This document shows, in pieces, positions 62,651-64,000 of a DNA stretch of 64,000 nucleotides (positions are counted from its first letter, which is position 1; the number at the start of each line of letters is the position of its first letter). Source of the DNA: Thermus aquaticus (GTDB lineage Bacteria; Deinococcota; Deinococci; Deinococcales; Thermaceae); contig NZ_LHCI01000106.1 in assembly GCF_001280255.1 (NCBI RefSeq), positions 352,360 through 416,359 on the forward strand, given 5' to 3'. Position numbers and translations under genes: made by a program. The notes under the pieces are model-generated. The model saw only the letters and a list, made by a program, of their open reading frames with translations, ran no database searches and was not told the origin of the DNA.

Positions 62651-63663
62651 CGGCCAAAAAGGAGGAGAGAGGCCCGGACCCGGTCTAGAAGGTGGGCCAG
62701 GAGCAGAGGGAGGCCTAGGACCAGAACGAGGTAGATCAAAAAGGCGGGCTTGAGGCCCAGGGGTTCGGGGAAGGTGGGGTTTTTCTCCAAGAGGCGCACC
62801 ACCATGGGGTGGAGGAGGTAGATCTGCAGGGAGTAGCGGCCCAGAAAGGCCAGAAGGGGCCGCCAGCGAGTCTGGGCCAAGCGGTGGGCCAGGGCCAGGA
62901 GGAGGAAAGCCATGGCCGTGGTGTAGAGCCAGTGGGCCAGCTGGTAGTGCATGGTGTTGACGGGCCGCTTCTGCAGGGCCTCGAGGGCCAGGGGCAGGTA
63001 AAGGCCAAGCCCCAGCAAGGCCAGGCCCAGGGCCAGGGGCCAGAGGCGGAGGAAGCGGGGAAGAAGCTCCAGGCGGCTCGCTAGGTAAAGGCCCAAGGCG
63101 ATGGCGGGAAGGTACCATAGGACGAAGCTCCCGGGATAGGGCAGGAAGCGGTAGTGGCGGTTGAGGAGGTAGATGAGAAGGGTGCCCCCTAGGCCCAGGA
63201 GGAGAAACCAGCCCCCGTGGACCCGCCCCCGCACCATGGGGAGGAAGAGGGGCAGAATAAGGGTGAGCTGGAGGGCCACCGCCAGAAAGTAAAGGTGGAA
63301 GTAGGCCTTGCCCCAGAGGAGCTGGTGGGGGATGCGCTCCGGCTGGAAGACCCCGTAATCCCAGTAGCGGAAGGCCAGGTAGACCCCGCTCCAAAGGAGG
63401 TAGGGCCAGAGGAGCCTTAGGGCCCGGTTTCGCAGGTAGCGCCCCAGGGAGAAGGAGCGCCAGAAGCTGGCCCCGATCACCAAGGCGGTGAGGAAGAGGA
63501 AGGCGGGCACGGCGAAGTGGAGGGTGCGGTTTAAGGCTGCCAGGAGGAACCAGAGAGGTGTTTCCGGGGGCACCTCCCGCAGAAAGCGGCCCAGGAGGTG
63601 GTGCAGGACCACCTCCAAGATGGCCAGGCCGCGAAAAACCTCTACCCAGGGAAACCGCTCCAC
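62647..63663 (-). CDS. Acyltransferase-3-family membrane protein
   Basis: The product is 338 residues with about ten membrane segments. The family start (VEVFRGLAILEVVLHHLLG, with the conserved His) and RALRLLWPYLLW are present. It O-acylates an extracytoplasmic glycan or lipid. A GTG at 63661-63663 is chosen because GAGAAT (63675-63670) lies six bases upstream; a longer ATG start at 63741 lacks family sequence. It is coupled to the hydrolase, so the pair may add and remove acyl groups. Confidence 0.82.
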   Translation of the reverse strand: MERFPWVEVFRGLAILEVVLHHLLGRFLREVPPETPLWFLLAALNRTLHFAVPAFLFLTALVIGASFWRSFSLGRYLRNRALRLLWPYLLWSGVYLAFRYWDYGVFQPERIPHQLLWGKAYFHLYFLAVALQLTLILPLFLPMVRGRVHGGWFLLLGLGGTLLIYLLNRHYRFLPYPGSFVLWYLPAIALGLYLASRLELLPRFLRLWPLALGLALLGLGLYLPLALEALQKRPVNTMHYQLAHWLYTTAMAFLLLALAHRLAQTRWRPLLAFLGRYSLQIYLLHPMVVRLLEKNPTFPEPLGLKPAFLIYLVLVLGLPLLLAHLLDRVRASLLLFGR

Positions 63664-63766
63664 CCCTCTATTCTCCCCAAGGAGGCTGAGAAAGCCGTTA
63701 AGTGGCCACCCTGCTTTTGGGGTGGCATTAAGTGCCCGCACGTTGGTTTTGATACTGTCTTGCCTG

Positions 63767-64000
63767 TCAAGCCACCCCTTGGAGGGACTGGCCTGCGTAG
63801 TACTCCCTTAGCCTCCCCATCATCCGCCTAAGAAGCTTGTGGGCCACGGCCACCAGGGCCTGCTTTTTGCGCTTTCCCCGCGACAGCAGGCGACGGTAGA
63901 AGGCCCCCATCTCCGGGTCGTGCCGCACCGCCACCAAAGCCCCCATGAAAAGCTTCCTTCGCAAAAGAGGAGGCCCCTTTCGGGAGAGCCGACTCCTCTC
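63767..64000 (-). CDS. IS110-family transposase, C-terminal part cut by window edge
   Basis: Seventy-seven codons are open to the window edge. The sequence SRLSRKGPPLLRRKLFMGAL and MGAFYRRLLSRGKRKKQAL to VAHKLLRRMMGRLREYY is the typical second (Transposase_20) domain end of IS110-type DEDD recombinases. The start and catalytic N-terminal part are beyond 64000. The copy may be intact. IS110 elements use a structured non-coding bridge RNA, which for this copy would lie mainly outside the window. Confidence 0.8.
   Translation of the reverse strand, partial: ERSRLSRKGPPLLRRKLFMGALVAVRHDPEMGAFYRRLLSRGKRKKQALVAVAHKLLRRMMGRLREYYAGQSLQGVA

Overview
The window is about 64 kb of very GC-rich chromosome that reads as a member of the genus Thermus (phylum Deinococcota). 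The case rests on gene content and architecture: a caa3 oxidase with subunits I and III fused and subunit II fused to cytochrome c, a fused heme A synthase/heme O synthase, a four-gene fbcCDFB cytochrome bc operon, ATP-type PEP carboxykinase, a five-domain ribosomal protein S1, and many genes whose -10 box (TANNNT) sits only 6-7 nt before the start codon, implying leaderless mRNAs. Both ends cut genes: a subtilisin-like protease on the left and an IS110-family transposase on the right.

Layout. 1-9.7 kb, minus strand: secreted protease with a 19-residue leader ORF, a SARP/BTAD-TPR regulator, folC, a Fur-family regulator, hemC, and the pyruvate dehydrogenase E2 and E1 genes, with a divergent LysR regulator. 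10.6-15.3 kb: an FtsB-like septum protein and a small partner, a second Fur-family regulator, leucyl aminopeptidase facing a DUF1385 membrane protein, and mnmA. 15.3-22.2 kb, plus strand: pstSCAB with a PHO-box-like direct repeat, an MFS transporter, recF and a DciA-like protein with a zinc ribbon. 22.2-22.7 kb: tRNA-Val, tRNA-Glu and tRNA-Lys. 22.7-31.7 kb, minus strand: respiration (caa3, heme A/O synthesis) and central carbon genes (pckA, pgi).

31.7-43.1 kb is the most accessory-looking part. It holds a truncated ABM monooxygenase gene, a BtuF-like protein divergent from a frameshifted COG0523 metallochaperone GTPase gene with a Fur/Zur-like box between them, a MogA-like gene, and two tandem CydA-like membrane proteins (one with a C-terminal heme c) with a divergent, apparently membrane-anchored LuxR-type regulator. 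It also holds a five-gene zinc-type operon (two AztD-like propellers, an AztC/ZnuA-like binding protein, an unknown protein and a DsrE-family protein) under a Zur-like operator, and a decayed insertion sequence next to thrS. 43.1-58.6 kb: thrS, a PaaX-family regulator, two paralogous sugar-type binding proteins with a TIM-barrel epimerase, the bc complex operon, rpsA, an M20 peptidase, a shortened YbaK-like gene, small conserved genes and an alanine/glycine symporter. 58.6-64 kb: a degraded tnpB-like gene, a ZIP transporter, sfsA, two tRNA-Ser genes, an alpha/beta hydrolase and an acyltransferase.

The best candidate for something undescribed is a family of short repeats headed by a hairpin. 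All copies share a CCCC/GGGG-closed stem of about 12 bp and a GGCCCC junction, but the inner stem sequence differs between two subtypes while pairing is kept. One copy is inserted in frame in the coding sequence of pyruvate dehydrogenase E2. The tandem CydA-like operon and the metal-handling loci are the next most interesting. No CRISPR array, rRNA operon or prophage was seen.
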